From assembly GCA_017484005.1 (NCBI GenBank), contig JAFUTY010000023.1, forward strand, positions 1 to 64,000: a stretch of DNA of 64,000 bases, read 5' to 3'. The notes under the pieces are model-generated. The model was not told the DNA's origin. It saw only the letters and a program-made list of their open reading frames with translations, and searched no databases. The stretch's first letter is position 1, and each line of letters opens with the position of its first letter. The position numbers were made by a program, and so were the translations under genes. Positions 53,320 through 61,758 of this stretch are shown piece after piece. This DNA comes from Selenomonadaceae bacterium. Lineage in GTDB: Bacteria > Bacillota > Negativicutes > Selenomonadales > Selenomonadaceae.

Positions 53320-54336
53320 TTAATGAGATGAATCATTCACAATAGAAATTCGTTTTCTGAAAATCCAATACGTGAATCCTTGATAAATCAAGACAATCGG
53401 GACGAACACTCCTGCGGCGATTGTCATAAGTTTCAATGTGTGTTCAGTCGACGATGCATTGTAAATTGTCAAACTCCAGTCTGAACTTAATGACGAAGAC
53501 ATCAGATTCGGAAAAATTCCGGTGAAAACTGCAGTTGTGAAAAAAATTATCGCAATCGAGCCGGAGAAAAATGCTAATCTGTCATTGATATCGCCGATGC
53601 ATTTCAAGGCGAAAAACAGAGATCCAGCGGCTAAAATGAATAATACTAGAGAAATTGGCTTATCGTTGAGGATAGATGTTTTCATCCAAATCGCAGCGAG
53701 TAAAAATACACAGCAGCCGATTGCAGTTTTTCCAAATGACGCCGCCATTGATCGAAGTTTATGAATAAATTTTTCGTCCTGCATACGAAGAGATGCAAAC
53801 ATTGCGCCATGTGCTAAAAAAATTGCGACAAATGTCAATCCGCCAACAATTGCGGCAGGTGTTACAAGATCTAAAAATGTTCCGCTGAATTGAAATCCTT
53901 TGACGATCGGAAGTCCAAGCATTAAATCTGCAACGACAACTCCCCATAAAAATGCAGGAATATAACTTCCGAACGCGATTGCCCATTCCCAGCGAGTTTT
54001 CCAGGTTTTCGAATCGATTTTGCCGCGCAATTCAAACGCAATTCCGCGAAGAATCAATGCGACAAGCATTAAAAACAGTGCGAGATAAAACGCTGAAAAC
54101 ATTGTCGCGTAGACATGTGGAAATGCTGCAAACATCGCGCCGCCTGCAGTTATCATCCAAACTTCATTGCCATCCCAAACCGGAGCGATTGAGCGAATCA
54201 ATTGATCGCGCTCCGATTCATCCTTGACAATTGGTAAAAGCATTCCAACTCCATAATCGAATCCCTCGAAGAAAAAAAATCCTGTGAATAGCACTGCTAT
54301 CAATACAAACCAAACAATCTGCAGCGTCTCGAGCAT
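53320..54336 (-). CDS. cydB: Cytochrome bd ubiquinol/menaquinol oxidase subunit II
   Basis: This 338-residue membrane protein matches CydB: FFFEGFDYGVGMLLP near the N-terminus, APVWDGNEVWMI, and FLWGVVVADLMLG. With CydA it forms the high-affinity oxidase. The ATG overlaps the cydA stop (TGATG). The cydCD genes for assembly are not adjacent. Confidence 0.93.
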   Translation of the reverse strand: MLETLQIVWFVLIAVLFTGFFFFEGFDYGVGMLLPIVKDESERDQLIRSIAPVWDGNEVWMITAGGAMFAAFPHVYATMFSAFYLALFLMLVALILRGIAFELRGKIDSKTWKTRWEWAIAFGSYIPAFLWGVVVADLMLGLPIVKGFQFSGTFLDLVTPAAIVGGLTFVAIFLAHGAMFASLRMQDEKFIHKLRSMAASFGKTAIGCCVFLLAAIWMKTSILNDKPISLVLFILAAGSLFFALKCIGDINDRLAFFSGSIAIIFFTTAVFTGIFPNLMSSSLSSDWSLTIYNASSTEHTLKLMTIAAGVFVPIVLIYQGFTYWIFRKRISIVNDSSH

Positions 54337-55700
54337 CAAGATTCACTCCTTTCATAAACAATTTCGAAAGTGCGAATGAATCTCACCGCGGCGTAAATTG
54401 CGAGAATCGCGATGATTGTATATAAAATCGTGAATCCGATAAGCGTCAACAGCACTTGATTCGTCGTGATATTTGGCGACAGCGCGTCAGTCGTTTTCTG
54501 CAGACCGACAACAATCCATGGCTGGCGGCCGACTTCCGCGATATACCAGCCGACGGTGTTTGCGATGAATGGCAGCGGCAGAATCAGCGGAATGAATCGC
54601 AAAATTTTTTCGAGCATCGATTTTCTCTTCCAATATAGAAGGATAATCAATCCCGCGACGCTGATCAATGCTCCGCCCGATGCAACCATGATTCTGAAAC
54701 TCCAAAACAGACTTCGAACTGGAGGAGTATAATTGCCTTTTCCAAAATTTTCTTCCGATTCAGCTTGAAGTTGATTGATTCCGCGAATCTCTCCATCGAA
54801 TTTGTTGTAAACCATAAATGAAAACAATCCCGGCACAGTGATTTCGGAATTATTGCGGCGTTCAGTTTGATTGACATCGGCGATAATTGCGAATGGAGCA
54901 GGATTTTCAGTCTCCCATAACGCTTCGATTGACGACAATTTCATCGGATTCGCCTGCGCTAAATATTGAGTATGCATGTGTCCAGAGCCCATTGTTCCAA
55001 GAATTCCAAATCCTAGATAAATTGCGCCGGCGATCAAGCATTTTTCAAACGGCTCGCGAGAATTTTGAACATGTAAAATCTTCCAGGCACAAATCGCGAC
55101 AATAAAAGTTCCAGCCGTCGAAATTCCTGCAAACATCGCATGAGAATATTCACCAATAACATATGGATTCGTTATCAATTCAGAAAAACTTTTCAATACA
55201 ACTCTGCCATCTTCAAGCTCAAAGCCAACTGGATGCTGCATAAATGCATTGGCGACTAGAATCCAAAATGCTGAGATACAGCTTCCAATCGCGACGAGCC
55301 AAATCGTCAAGCAGTGAATTCTCGGTGAGAGTTTATCACGTCCAAAAATCCAAAGTCCCATGAATGTTGATTCGAGAAAAAATGCTGTCAATGCTTCGAG
55401 TGCCAGCGGTGCGCCAAAAATATCTCCCATGAATCGTGAGTATTCAGACCAATTCATACCAAAATGAAATTCGAGAACGATTCCGGTGACAACTCCCATC
55501 GCGAAATTGATCACAAAAATTTTTCCAAAAAAATCGATAAGTCCTTTGAGATAAGTTTTCCAGGGATCAAGGATTGTTCGAATGTAAGCCGTTTCGAGAA
55601 TCGCGATGAAAAATCCTAATCCAAGCGTCAGCGGCACGAATAGAAAATGAAAGCTTGTTGTCATTGCGAATTGTAGACGCGATATAAATAGAGCATCCAA
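54336..55700 (-). CDS. cydA: Cytochrome bd oxidase subunit I
   Basis: From TTG 55700, seven bases after GGAGG, the product has 454 residues and begins MDALFISRLQF as in other CydA proteins. His18 lies in FHFLFVPLT. GRQPWIV and MGSGHMHTQY are present, and the quinol loop is short. It carries the haems and quinol site of a bd oxidase, giving oxygen scavenging to an otherwise anaerobic-looking organism. The ATG at 55706 touches the ribosome site and is less likely. Confidence 0.94.
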   Translation of the reverse strand: MDALFISRLQFAMTTSFHFLFVPLTLGLGFFIAILETAYIRTILDPWKTYLKGLIDFFGKIFVINFAMGVVTGIVLEFHFGMNWSEYSRFMGDIFGAPLALEALTAFFLESTFMGLWIFGRDKLSPRIHCLTIWLVAIGSCISAFWILVANAFMQHPVGFELEDGRVVLKSFSELITNPYVIGEYSHAMFAGISTAGTFIVAICAWKILHVQNSREPFEKCLIAGAIYLGFGILGTMGSGHMHTQYLAQANPMKLSSIEALWETENPAPFAIIADVNQTERRNNSEITVPGLFSFMVYNKFDGEIRGINQLQAESEENFGKGNYTPPVRSLFWSFRIMVASGGALISVAGLIILLYWKRKSMLEKILRFIPLILPLPFIANTVGWYIAEVGRQPWIVVGLQKTTDALSPNITTNQVLLTLIGFTILYTIIAILAIYAAVRFIRTFEIVYERSES

Positions 55701-55728
55701 ATTCATCCCTCCAATCAAATTTTTATCG

Positions 55729-55737
55729 ATTCTATCA
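55729..55737 (-). promoter_or_regulatory. Extended -10 box of cydAB
   Basis: TGATAGAAT on the minus strand lies about 30 bases before the cydA start. It is divergent from, and only 15 bases away from, an identical nonamer serving the opposite gene. Confidence 0.5.
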
Positions 55738-55752
55738 AAAATTTTTCGCGCG

Positions 55753-55761
55753 TGATAGAAT
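55753..55761 (+). promoter_or_regulatory. Extended -10 box of the TIGR04076 gene
   Basis: TGATAGAAT on the plus strand lies 30 bases before the ATG at 55791, with GGGAGGG between. It mirrors the cydA promoter, so the two divergent genes may be regulated together. Confidence 0.5.
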
Positions 55762-55790
55762 CAGTCGAGCAAAAATCGGGAGGGATTTCG

Positions 55791-56321
55791 ATGCAGCATA
55801 TGTGTGTGATTGAAGTCATCGATAAGAAGGTTTTTCCAGATTTTCAGCAAAAATTCTTGGCAGATCCGAAATCTGGCGCGTGTCCATTCTACAACGTCGG
55901 CGATCGATTCGTCTTTCGCCGCTATGGAGATGACGATACATTTTGGACAATCGGCAAGGGATCTCAATGCGCGGAGGCATGGGATTGTATCAGCCGATAC
56001 ATTTATACAGCGTTGCAGGGTGGATCGATCATGCGTCATTGGACAAATGACGAACGAATGATGATCGCTTGCTGCAATGATGGAACGCGTCCAGTGATTT
56101 TCAAAATCGAGCGGCTCGATTATTTCGCGATTTATCTCGATGAAAATCCAAGTGAAATCGATGTAAAAGATTCGCTGAAAAATGTCGAGGGAATTTTGAG
56201 CGTCAATTCATACAAAGATTTTTTCGAAGTTGTCATTGATTCCCACAATCCCATTATTAATGAGGGAAAAATTCGTGAGGCGATCGAAAAATCTAGATTC
56301 AAGATCGATCGAATCGATTGA
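55791..56321 (+). CDS. TIGR04076-family protein
   Basis: This 176-residue protein begins at the ATG behind GGGAGGG. The first 110 residues resemble TIGR04076 proteins: GACPFYNVGDRFVF, CAEAWDCISRYIYTAL and MIACCNDGTRPVIFKIE. Several conserved cysteines suggest a metal or redox role. The C-terminal 65 residues look like an added small domain. The function is unknown. A flavodoxin-like reductase follows 11 bases later. Confidence 0.7.
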   Translation: MQHMCVIEVIDKKVFPDFQQKFLADPKSGACPFYNVGDRFVFRRYGDDDTFWTIGKGSQCAEAWDCISRYIYTALQGGSIMRHWTNDERMMIACCNDGTRPVIFKIERLDYFAIYLDENPSEIDVKDSLKNVEGILSVNSYKDFFEVVIDSHNPIINEGKIREAIEKSRFKIDRID

Positions 56322-56332
56322 GGAGAGTTGCG

Positions 56333-56983
56333 ATGAAAAAATTGATCGCTGTCAATGGAAGTCCGCGAAAAAATTGGAACACTGTTGAATTGTTGAAAAG
56401 TGCGATGCTCGGTGCGGAAGATGCTGGCGCGGAATCGAAATTGATTCATCTATACTCGTTGAATTTCAAAGGCTGCACGAGTTGCTTTGCATGCAAAATC
56501 AAGACACGTGAGCATGGATTTTGCGCGATGAAAGATGATCTGTCGTCAATTCTCGAAGAAATCAAAACTGCCGATGCGATAATTTTCGGCTCACCGATTT
56601 ATTTCATGAATTTATCCGCTGGAATGCTGGCATTTCTCGAGCGGCTTTTCTTTTCAAATTACATCTACAGTCAAGAAATTCCGAGTGTCTTTCCAAAAAA
56701 ACTTCCGAATGCATTTTTTCTCACGATGAATATGACTGCAGAAAATTTTGAGCGATTCAAGATGAATGAGCGATTGAATTTCTATTATTTTTCCGCGGAA
56801 CGAATTTTGAAATCGCGTTCGAAAAAGCTCATGGCTTATGACACAGTTCAATTCAAGGATTATTCGAAGTATGAATCCTCGATTTTTTCGGAAGAAGAAA
56901 AGCATCAATATCATGATGAAACATTCGAAAAAACTTTGGAGGATGCTCGGAGAATAGGTCGCGAATTGATTCAGATTGATTGA
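56333..56983 (+). CDS. Flavodoxin-like NAD(P)H-dependent FMN reductase
   Basis: This 216-residue protein starts at ATG behind GAGGAGAG. It has the FMN-binding flavodoxin fold: AVNGSPRKNWNT, the CTSCFACK cysteine pair typical of the iron-sulfur flavoprotein-like group, and IIFGSPIYFMNLSAGMLAFLE. It probably reduces flavin or quinone-type substrates. Co-transcription with the Cys-rich TIGR04076 protein suggests a redox pair. I see no terminator after it. Confidence 0.82.
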   Translation: MKKLIAVNGSPRKNWNTVELLKSAMLGAEDAGAESKLIHLYSLNFKGCTSCFACKIKTREHGFCAMKDDLSSILEEIKTADAIIFGSPIYFMNLSAGMLAFLERLFFSNYIYSQEIPSVFPKKLPNAFFLTMNMTAENFERFKMNERLNFYYFSAERILKSRSKKLMAYDTVQFKDYSKYESSIFSEEEKHQYHDETFEKTLEDARRIGRELIQID

Positions 56984-57124
56984 CTCGAACTAAGTTGGAA
57001 TAAAAAATTGAAATTCTCTCGCGAAATATGAATCAAATTCATCGCGAAAAAGTGTTGAAACCGATATTCGTTATGCAGAATATAAATTGTGAAATTTGAT
57101 TTATGAAAAATTTTCTCGCAGCTA

Positions 57125-57153
57125 TTTACAAACTCGGAAGGATGTGATATTTT
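57125..57153 (+). promoter_or_regulatory. Stable-RNA promoter of the fMet-Thr-Met tRNA operon
   Basis: TTTACA (57125-57130) and TATTTT (57148-57153) are 17 bases apart, with an extended TGA before the -10. The discriminator CTCCCGCG is GC-rich, as in stringently controlled stable-RNA promoters. Confidence 0.6.
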
Positions 57154-57159
57154 CTCCCG

Positions 57160-57182
57160 CGTGCTAGGAATCAGGGCACGCA
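57160..57182 (+). other. Leader hairpin before tRNA-fMet
   Basis: GCGTGC pairs with GCACGC around TAGGAATCAGG, directly upstream of the first tRNA. It may help 5' processing or simply be leader structure. Confidence 0.4.
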
Positions 57183-57185
57183 AAT

Positions 57186-57261
<76 letters not shown>

Positions 57262-57264
57262 ATC

Positions 57265-57340
57265 GCTGATGTAGCTCAGTCGGTAGAGCGTATCCTTGGT
57301 AAGGATAAGGTCACCAGTTCAATCCTGGTCATCAGCTCCA
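57265..57340 (+). tRNA. tRNA-Thr (GGT)
   Basis: The anticodon arm is TATCC-TTGGTAA-GGATA (anticodon GGT). The acceptor pairs fully and CCA is encoded. It lies three bases after tRNA-fMet. Confidence 0.95.
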
Positions 57341-57346
57341 TATAGA

Positions 57347-57423
57347 GGCGGCATAGCTCAGCTGGCTAGAGCATTCGGTTCATACCCGAAGTGTCCGGAG
57401 TTCAAATCTCTGTGCCGCCACCA
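57347..57423 (+). tRNA. tRNA-Met (CAT), elongator
   Basis: Acceptor GGCGGCA pairs fully with TGCCGCC, unlike the initiator. The anticodon arm is TTCGG-TTCATAC-CCGAA and CCA is encoded. Confidence 0.93.
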
Positions 57424-57425
57424 TA

Positions 57426-57447
57426 CAGCCCGAGGAGGGCTTTTTTA
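57426..57447 (+). terminator. Terminator of the tRNA operon
   Basis: AGCCC pairs with GGGCT around GAGGA, followed by TTTTTTATTTT. Confidence 0.8.
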
Positions 57448-57834
57448 TTTTGCTCAATTTCAGATTCGATAAAATTTTTCTGATATCGAAATCAGCTCCA
57501 ATTCTTGAGATTTTATCAGACGCTCGGTCAGCTCCCCTTCCTTGAAATCTTTGATTATCGGGAAGAATGTTGATTCCTGCTCTCGATTCATCCGCGGAAT
57601 TTATACTGATTTTCGATTCTAGTCTAAATTTGATTCGAATCTGTGAGAGAAACAGATTTTTTTCGCGGCTTCGGACATTTTTACCACTGATTTTTCGATT
57701 TCCCGAAGTTTGTAAAAATTTCTCGATATATTTTTTAATTAGCGATCCCCAAAAATTTTTATACTGTTTTCTCGATTTCAGTCTAAATTTGTTCCGAAGT
57801 CGTGGAAAATTCTTGATTCGAAAGGAGAATCCCG
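57448..57834 (+). promoter_or_regulatory. Long upstream region of the rpmG-secE-nusG operon with an imperfect direct repeat
   Basis: There is no gene in this stretch. Two similar blocks (about 57600-57648 and 57758-57806) share TTTATACTG, then AGTCTAAATTTG and a following CGAA. Each contains a -10-like TATACT, so they may be duplicated promoters or a duplicated binding site for a regulator of the translation operon. I see no good -35 boxes. An open frame through the region is not convincing as a gene. Confidence 0.45.
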
Positions 57835-57984
57835 ATGCGCACCGCCATCACTCTCAGTTGCACGGAATGCAAACGCCGCAACTATCAGAAAGACAAAAAC
57901 AAAAAAAATACTCCAGACCGTCTCGAATTGAAAAAGTATTGCCGATTCTGCAAAAAACACACTCTCCATCGAGAGACGAAATGA
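57835..57984 (+). CDS. rpmG: 50S ribosomal protein L33
   Basis: This 49-residue protein is easy to miss. It reads [18 protein letters not shown], and ends [14 protein letters not shown], with two CxxC zinc-ribbon pairs. ATG follows AAAGGAG. It is a small surface protein of the large ribosomal subunit, in its usual place before secE and nusG. Confidence 0.95.
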   Translation: MRTAITLSCTECKRRNYQKDKNKKNTPDRLELKKYCRFCKKHTLHRETK

Positions 57985-58004
57985 TCTCTCACGAGGTGAC
58001 GCGC

Positions 58005-58208
58005 TTGGAAGAACAAAAAGATTCTGGATTTAACTTGAAACAATTTCTCACGGAAGTAAATTCCGAGATGAAAAAAGTTTCATGGTCAACCAAGCAGGAA
58101 CTCGTTTCATACACAGCCGTCGTCGGAATTGCTGTCGTGATTGTTTGTGCCTTGATTTGGATTTGTGACACCGTTTTCGCCAGATTGTTCACTCTTTTCC
58201 TTAGCTGA
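58005..58208 (+). CDS. secE: Preprotein translocase subunit SecE
   Basis: This 67-residue protein starts at TTG 58005 behind CGAGGTGA. ATG 57981, on the rpmG stop, is an alternative. It has the amphipathic FLTEVNSEMKKVSWSTKQEL, then one membrane helix (TAVVGIAVVIVCALIWI). SecE clamps the SecY channel. A much longer open frame upstream in the same phase is spurious because it reads through rpmG. Confidence 0.93.
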   Translation: MEEQKDSGFNLKQFLTEVNSEMKKVSWSTKQELVSYTAVVGIAVVIVCALIWICDTVFARLFTLFLS

Positions 58209-58219
58209 GGAGGATTCCG

Positions 58220-58741
58220 ATGGAAGAAGAAAAAAGTGTACGCGCGTGGTATGTGATTCATACTTATTCCGGCTATGAAAACAAAGTCAAAGCGAATCTC
58301 GAACATAAAATCGCTGCGCAAAATCTTCAAGACAAAATTTTCGATATCGTCGTGCCAATGGCTGATGTCAATATCATTGACAAAGACGGCTCAGAAAAAT
58401 CTGTCCGCCGAAAATTGTTCCCTGGATATCTGTTAATCGATATGATTGTCGATCCAGGCACATGGTATGTCGTTCGAAATACTCAAGGCGTCACTGGATT
58501 TGTCGGTTCAGAAAAAAAGCCGATTCCATTGACTGACGAGGAACGCGACAAAATTCTCAATCCGCAGGTCGAAATCAGTAAACCAGATTTTGCAGTCGGT
58601 GACAGAATTCGAATCACTTCCGGCTGGATGGAAGATTACACTGCGACAATTCAATCAATCGACGTCGAAAATCAATCGATTCGCGTTTTGATCAAAGATA
58701 AACCGTTCGATTTGGATTTCGATCAAGTCGAAAAAATTTGA
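58220..58741 (+). CDS. nusG: Transcription termination/antitermination protein NusG
   Basis: This 173-residue protein has the NGN domain (WYVIHTYSGYENKVKANLE, FPGYLLIDM, VRNTQGVTGFVG) and a C-terminal KOW motif (FAVGDRIRITSGWMEDYTA). It binds RNA polymerase and links it to Rho or the ribosome. Start ATG is behind GAGGAGG. Confidence 0.96.
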   Translation: MEEEKSVRAWYVIHTYSGYENKVKANLEHKIAAQNLQDKIFDIVVPMADVNIIDKDGSEKSVRRKLFPGYLLIDMIVDPGTWYVVRNTQGVTGFVGSEKKPIPLTDEERDKILNPQVEISKPDFAVGDRIRITSGWMEDYTATIQSIDVENQSIRVLIKDKPFDLDFDQVEKI

Positions 58742-58762
58742 TCCACGAAAGGTGGTGAGATT

Positions 58763-59185
58763 ATGGCGAAGAAAGTTATCAAGATGGTTAAACTTCAAGT
58801 TCCAGCGGGCAAAGCGACTCCAGCTCCTCCAGTAGGTCCTGCGCTCGGTCAAGCTGGAATTAACATCATGTCCTTCGTGAAGGAATTCAACGATCGCACC
58901 GCGCAGCAGGCAGGATTGATTATTCCTGTCGAAATCACCGTTTTTGAGGATCGTTCCTTCACTTTTATCACCAAAACTCCTCCAGCGGCAGTTCTCCTCA
59001 AAAAAGCGGCGAATATCGATAAAGCTTCCGGCGAGCCGAATAAAACGAAAGTTGCAAAACTTCCGCGCGCTAAAGCTCAAGAAATCGCTGAACTCAAGAT
59101 GAAAGATCTCAACGCAGCAGACGTTGAAGCTGCAACGCGAATGATTGAAGGAACTGCAAGAAGCATGGGAATCGAAATTGTTTGA
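58763..59185 (+). CDS. rplK: 50S ribosomal protein L11
   Basis: This 140-residue protein opens [20 protein letters not shown] and has [19 protein letters not shown], the GTPase-centre protein of the large subunit. ATG follows AAAGGTGG. Confidence 0.97.
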   Translation: MAKKVIKMVKLQVPAGKATPAPPVGPALGQAGINIMSFVKEFNDRTAQQAGLIIPVEITVFEDRSFTFITKTPPAAVLLKKAANIDKASGEPNKTKVAKLPRAKAQEIAELKMKDLNAADVEAATRMIEGTARSMGIEIV

Positions 59186-59288
59186 GAAAAAATTCTTGAC
59201 AAATCGATTCAAATGTGATCTCAAGGAAAAATTTCCGTGGAAGATTTCAAAAATTTTTTGAGATCGTTGACCACAAGGAGGATTTTCA

Positions 59289-59975
59289 GTGGCAAAGAAG
59301 GGCAAAAAGTATCAAGATGCTGCGAAACTCGTTGACGCATCGAAACTCTATCAAGTCGGAGAAGCGATTGATCTTTTGAAACAGTTCAAAGTCGCAAAAT
59401 TCGATGAGACGGTCGAGCTCCATGTGCGGCTTGGCGTCAATCCAAAATATGCAGATCAACAGGTTCGCGGCGCAGTTGTTTTACCGAATGGAATTGGCAA
59501 GACGAAACGCGTTTTAGTCTTTGCAAAAGGCGAGAAAGTTTCTGAAGCTGAATCGGCAGGAGCAGATTTTGTCGGCGGCGAGGAGCTTGCAGAAAAAATT
59601 CGCGGCGGCTGGATGGATTTCGATGTCGCGATTGCAACTCCGGACATGATGGGCGTCGTTGGTAAACTCGGAAAAATTCTTGGTCCTCGCGGATTGATGC
59701 CGAATCCAAAACTCGGAACTGTCACGATGGATCTTGCCAAGGCTATCAACGAGGCGAAAGCAGGCAAAATCGAATATCGCACCGATAAAGCGGGAAATGT
59801 TCATTGTCCAATCGGCAAAGTTTCATTCGACGCTGATAAAATCTTGGGCAACTATCAAACTTTGATGGATGCTCTGATTAAAGCAAAACCTGCAGCGGCT
59901 AAAGGACAGTATGTGAAATCAATCACTCTGACCGCAACAATGAGCCCAAGCGTTCATCTCGTTTTGAACTATTGA
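59289..59975 (+). CDS. rplA: 50S ribosomal protein L1
   Basis: This 228-residue protein starts at GTG behind AAGGAGG. It has the L1 motifs [26 protein letters not shown] and [14 protein letters not shown]. It is 103 bases from rplK, a wider gap than usual. The gap contains TTGACA at 59196, possibly an extra promoter or an L1 regulatory site. Confidence 0.97.
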   Translation: MAKKGKKYQDAAKLVDASKLYQVGEAIDLLKQFKVAKFDETVELHVRLGVNPKYADQQVRGAVVLPNGIGKTKRVLVFAKGEKVSEAESAGADFVGGEELAEKIRGGWMDFDVAIATPDMMGVVGKLGKILGPRGLMPNPKLGTVTMDLAKAINEAKAGKIEYRTDKAGNVHCPIGKVSFDADKILGNYQTLMDALIKAKPAAAKGQYVKSITLTATMSPSVHLVLNY

Positions 59976-60039
59976 CAACTGAATAATCGGATCGCAGACA
60001 GCGAGTTGATTTTATATCGTAAAAATAAGTAAAAATCTC

Positions 60040-60118
60040 GCCGAGATCGAATGGTACTTTGAAGTCCTTCGGCTCGAACTGCGTCCCGAAGGATTTTTTA
60101 GTTCCTTAATCTCGTCAA
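60040..60118 (+). promoter_or_regulatory. rplJ leader with terminator-like hairpin, probable L10 autoregulation site
   Basis: Between rplA and rplJ a hairpin, TCCTTCGG with CCGAAGGA (60065-60093), is followed by TTTTTT. In Bacillota the L10-L12 genes are preceded by an L10-binding leader that acts by attenuation. Position and structure fit this, although I cannot match the full consensus by eye. Confidence 0.6.
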
Positions 60119-60128
60119 GGAGGTGAAA

Positions 60129-60686
60129 ATGTTGTCCGCTAAACATGACAAACCTATTTCCGACAAGAAAAAAGCGATTGTTGCGGAACTCGAAAGTGAG
60201 TTGAAAGACGCGAAAGGTGCAGTCTTCACAAGTTTTAAAGGCTTGACCGTCGCGATGGATACTGATCTTCGACGCCAGCTTCGCGCTGCTGGAGTTTCTT
60301 ACAAAGTTGTCAAAAATACAATGGTGAGAATCGCGGCAGACAATATCAATCTCAGCGGAATCGATTCGCATCTCGAGGGAACTACCGCGTTTGCATTTTC
60401 CAAAGACGATGCAGTTGCGCCGGCGAAAGTCATTTGCGATTTCATCAAAAAGAATCGCCTTGAAGATGCAGGAATTCTCACGGTGAAAGTTGGACTTGTC
60501 GAAGGAAAAGTTATCGATGCAAACGGTGTCAAAGCTCTTGCAGCATTGCCATCGAAAGAAGTTCTCATTGCGAAACTTCTTGGAACGATGCAAGCTCCAA
60601 TCGCAAATACAGTTGGAGTTCTTTCTGGAATCCTTCGCAAACCGCTTTATGTTCTCAACGCTATCGCAGAAAAGAAATCAGCGTAA
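60129..60686 (+). CDS. rplJ: 50S ribosomal protein L10
   Basis: From ATG 60129 behind AAGGAGG the 185-residue protein shows KKAIVAELESELKDAKGAVF, LRRQLRAAGVSYKVVKNTMV and a C-terminal helix for L7/L12 dimers. It forms the base of the ribosomal stalk. Confidence 0.95.
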   Translation: MLSAKHDKPISDKKKAIVAELESELKDAKGAVFTSFKGLTVAMDTDLRRQLRAAGVSYKVVKNTMVRIAADNINLSGIDSHLEGTTAFAFSKDDAVAPAKVICDFIKKNRLEDAGILTVKVGLVEGKVIDANGVKALAALPSKEVLIAKLLGTMQAPIANTVGVLSGILRKPLYVLNAIAEKKSA

Positions 60687-60720
60687 AAATTTGCGCATGA
60701 AATTTTGGAGGTAAAATCAT

Positions 60721-61095
60721 ATGACTAAAGAAGAAATCATCCAGGCTATTGAAGGCATGACAGTTCTCGAACTCAGCGAACTCGTCAAAGCTCTCGAAGA
60801 AAAATTTGGCGTCTCGGCAGCAGCTCCAGTTGCAGTTGCAGCAGCAGCTCCAGCAGGCGGCGATGCAGCTCCAGCGGAAGAGAAAACTGAATTCGACGTC
60901 ATTCTCAAAGAAGTCGGCGACAAGAAAATCAACGTCATCAAAGTTGTCCGCGAACTCACTGGTCTCGGCTTGAAAGAGGCTAAAGCTCTTGTCGATGGTG
61001 CTCCTGGCGCAGTCAAAGAGAAAGTTTCCAAAGCGGATGCTGACAACTTCAAAGCAAAACTCGAAGAAGCTGGCGCAACAATCGAGATTAAGTGA
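60721..61095 (+). CDS. rplL: 50S ribosomal protein L7/L12
   Basis: This 124-residue protein has the N-terminal dimer domain ([13 protein letters not shown]), an Ala-Pro-rich hinge and the C-terminal domain ([39 protein letters not shown]). ATG follows TTGGAGG. It is the last gene of the cluster. rpoB does not follow here. Confidence 0.97.
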   Translation: MTKEEIIQAIEGMTVLELSELVKALEEKFGVSAAAPVAVAAAAPAGGDAAPAEEKTEFDVILKEVGDKKINVIKVVRELTGLGLKEAKALVDGAPGAVKEKVSKADADNFKAKLEEAGATIEIK

Positions 61096-61124
61096 TTTTT
61101 CTCGAATCAATTCCGAATCAAAAA

Positions 61125-61160
61125 GATCCGGGGATCAACGCGATCCTCGGATCTTTTTTT
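61125..61160. terminator. Strong terminator after rplL
   Basis: GATCCGGGGATC pairs with GATCCTCGGATC around AACGC, followed by seven T and ATTTGTG. An A-run before it gives weaker termination for the convergent minus-strand operon. Confidence 0.92.
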
Positions 61161-61167
61161 ATTTGTG

Positions 61168-61755
61168 TTATGAAATTTTGCAGCGCGATAGGAGAATTTC
61201 GACAACCTGTTCAGATGCTTTTCTAATTGCGTTATGAACATTTTCCTTTGAAACTTTGACAGTTCCAATCATCAACAAATCTCCACCAACGCTCGAGCTT
61301 TTCGATTTTCCTTCACCTTTAGCCGCCATCAAAATTTTTCCAGTTTCAACATCCATTAATCTCGCGACGACATGCGCTTTAATCGATCGCAATTTGACAT
61401 TCGCAACGATATTCGCGCCATCCTCGCCATTCACAATATCGACAACGTTTCCATAGATCAAATATCTGACGCCAAGAATTTCGCCGATTTTTTTTGCCGT
61501 GTCTGGATCGATTATGCCGACAGGTTTTTTATCGAGCATTTCTTTATCGATAATGTTGAAATTTTTTTCGACAAGCTTTTCGATGATGTAATCGCTCGCA
61601 ACAATTCCAACATTTCTATCGTCGGAAGTTCCTGCATGAGATCCAAAATCCATGACTGCAAAATTTTCATTCCGATCGATTTTGACTTCCGCTTGAGCTT
61701 GAGAAAATTGCAGAATAAATATCGCCGCAATTATCCATGTGAAAAAATTTTGCAT
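61168..61755 (-). CDS. Exported CsgG-like protein
   Basis: This 195-residue protein starts behind GGAGTGATCA. A signal peptide (ending AQA) precedes a CsgG/FlgT-like alpha-beta fold: ENFAVMDFGSHAG, ASDYIIEKLVEKNFNIID, EILGVRYLIYGNVVDI and ARLMDVETGKILMAA. It follows another CsgG-like gene by three bases. Relatives are periplasmic or outer-membrane components of secretion or envelope systems. The exact role is unknown. Confidence 0.65.
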   Translation of the reverse strand: MQNFFTWIIAAIFILQFSQAQAEVKIDRNENFAVMDFGSHAGTSDDRNVGIVASDYIIEKLVEKNFNIIDKEMLDKKPVGIIDPDTAKKIGEILGVRYLIYGNVVDIVNGEDGANIVANVKLRSIKAHVVARLMDVETGKILMAAKGEGKSKSSSVGGDLLMIGTVKVSKENVHNAIRKASEQVVEILLSRCKIS

Positions 61756-61758
61756 TGA

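Noticed and set aside
57001-57060. Hairpin CGCG...ATGAAT/ATTCAT...CGCG after the flavodoxin-like gene as a terminator
   Set aside because: No T-run follows on the plus strand, and the stem is interrupted by an asymmetric bulge.
57567-57980. Long open frame in phase with secE starting at 57567
   Set aside because: It runs through a terminator-promoter region and through rpmG in another frame, and its translation has no family-like features. secE starts at 58005 or 57981.
58655-59305. 216-codon minus-strand open frame across nusG-rplK
   Set aside because: It covers strongly conserved ribosomal genes on the other strand and is rich in Phe, Ser and Arg, typical of antisense shadows.
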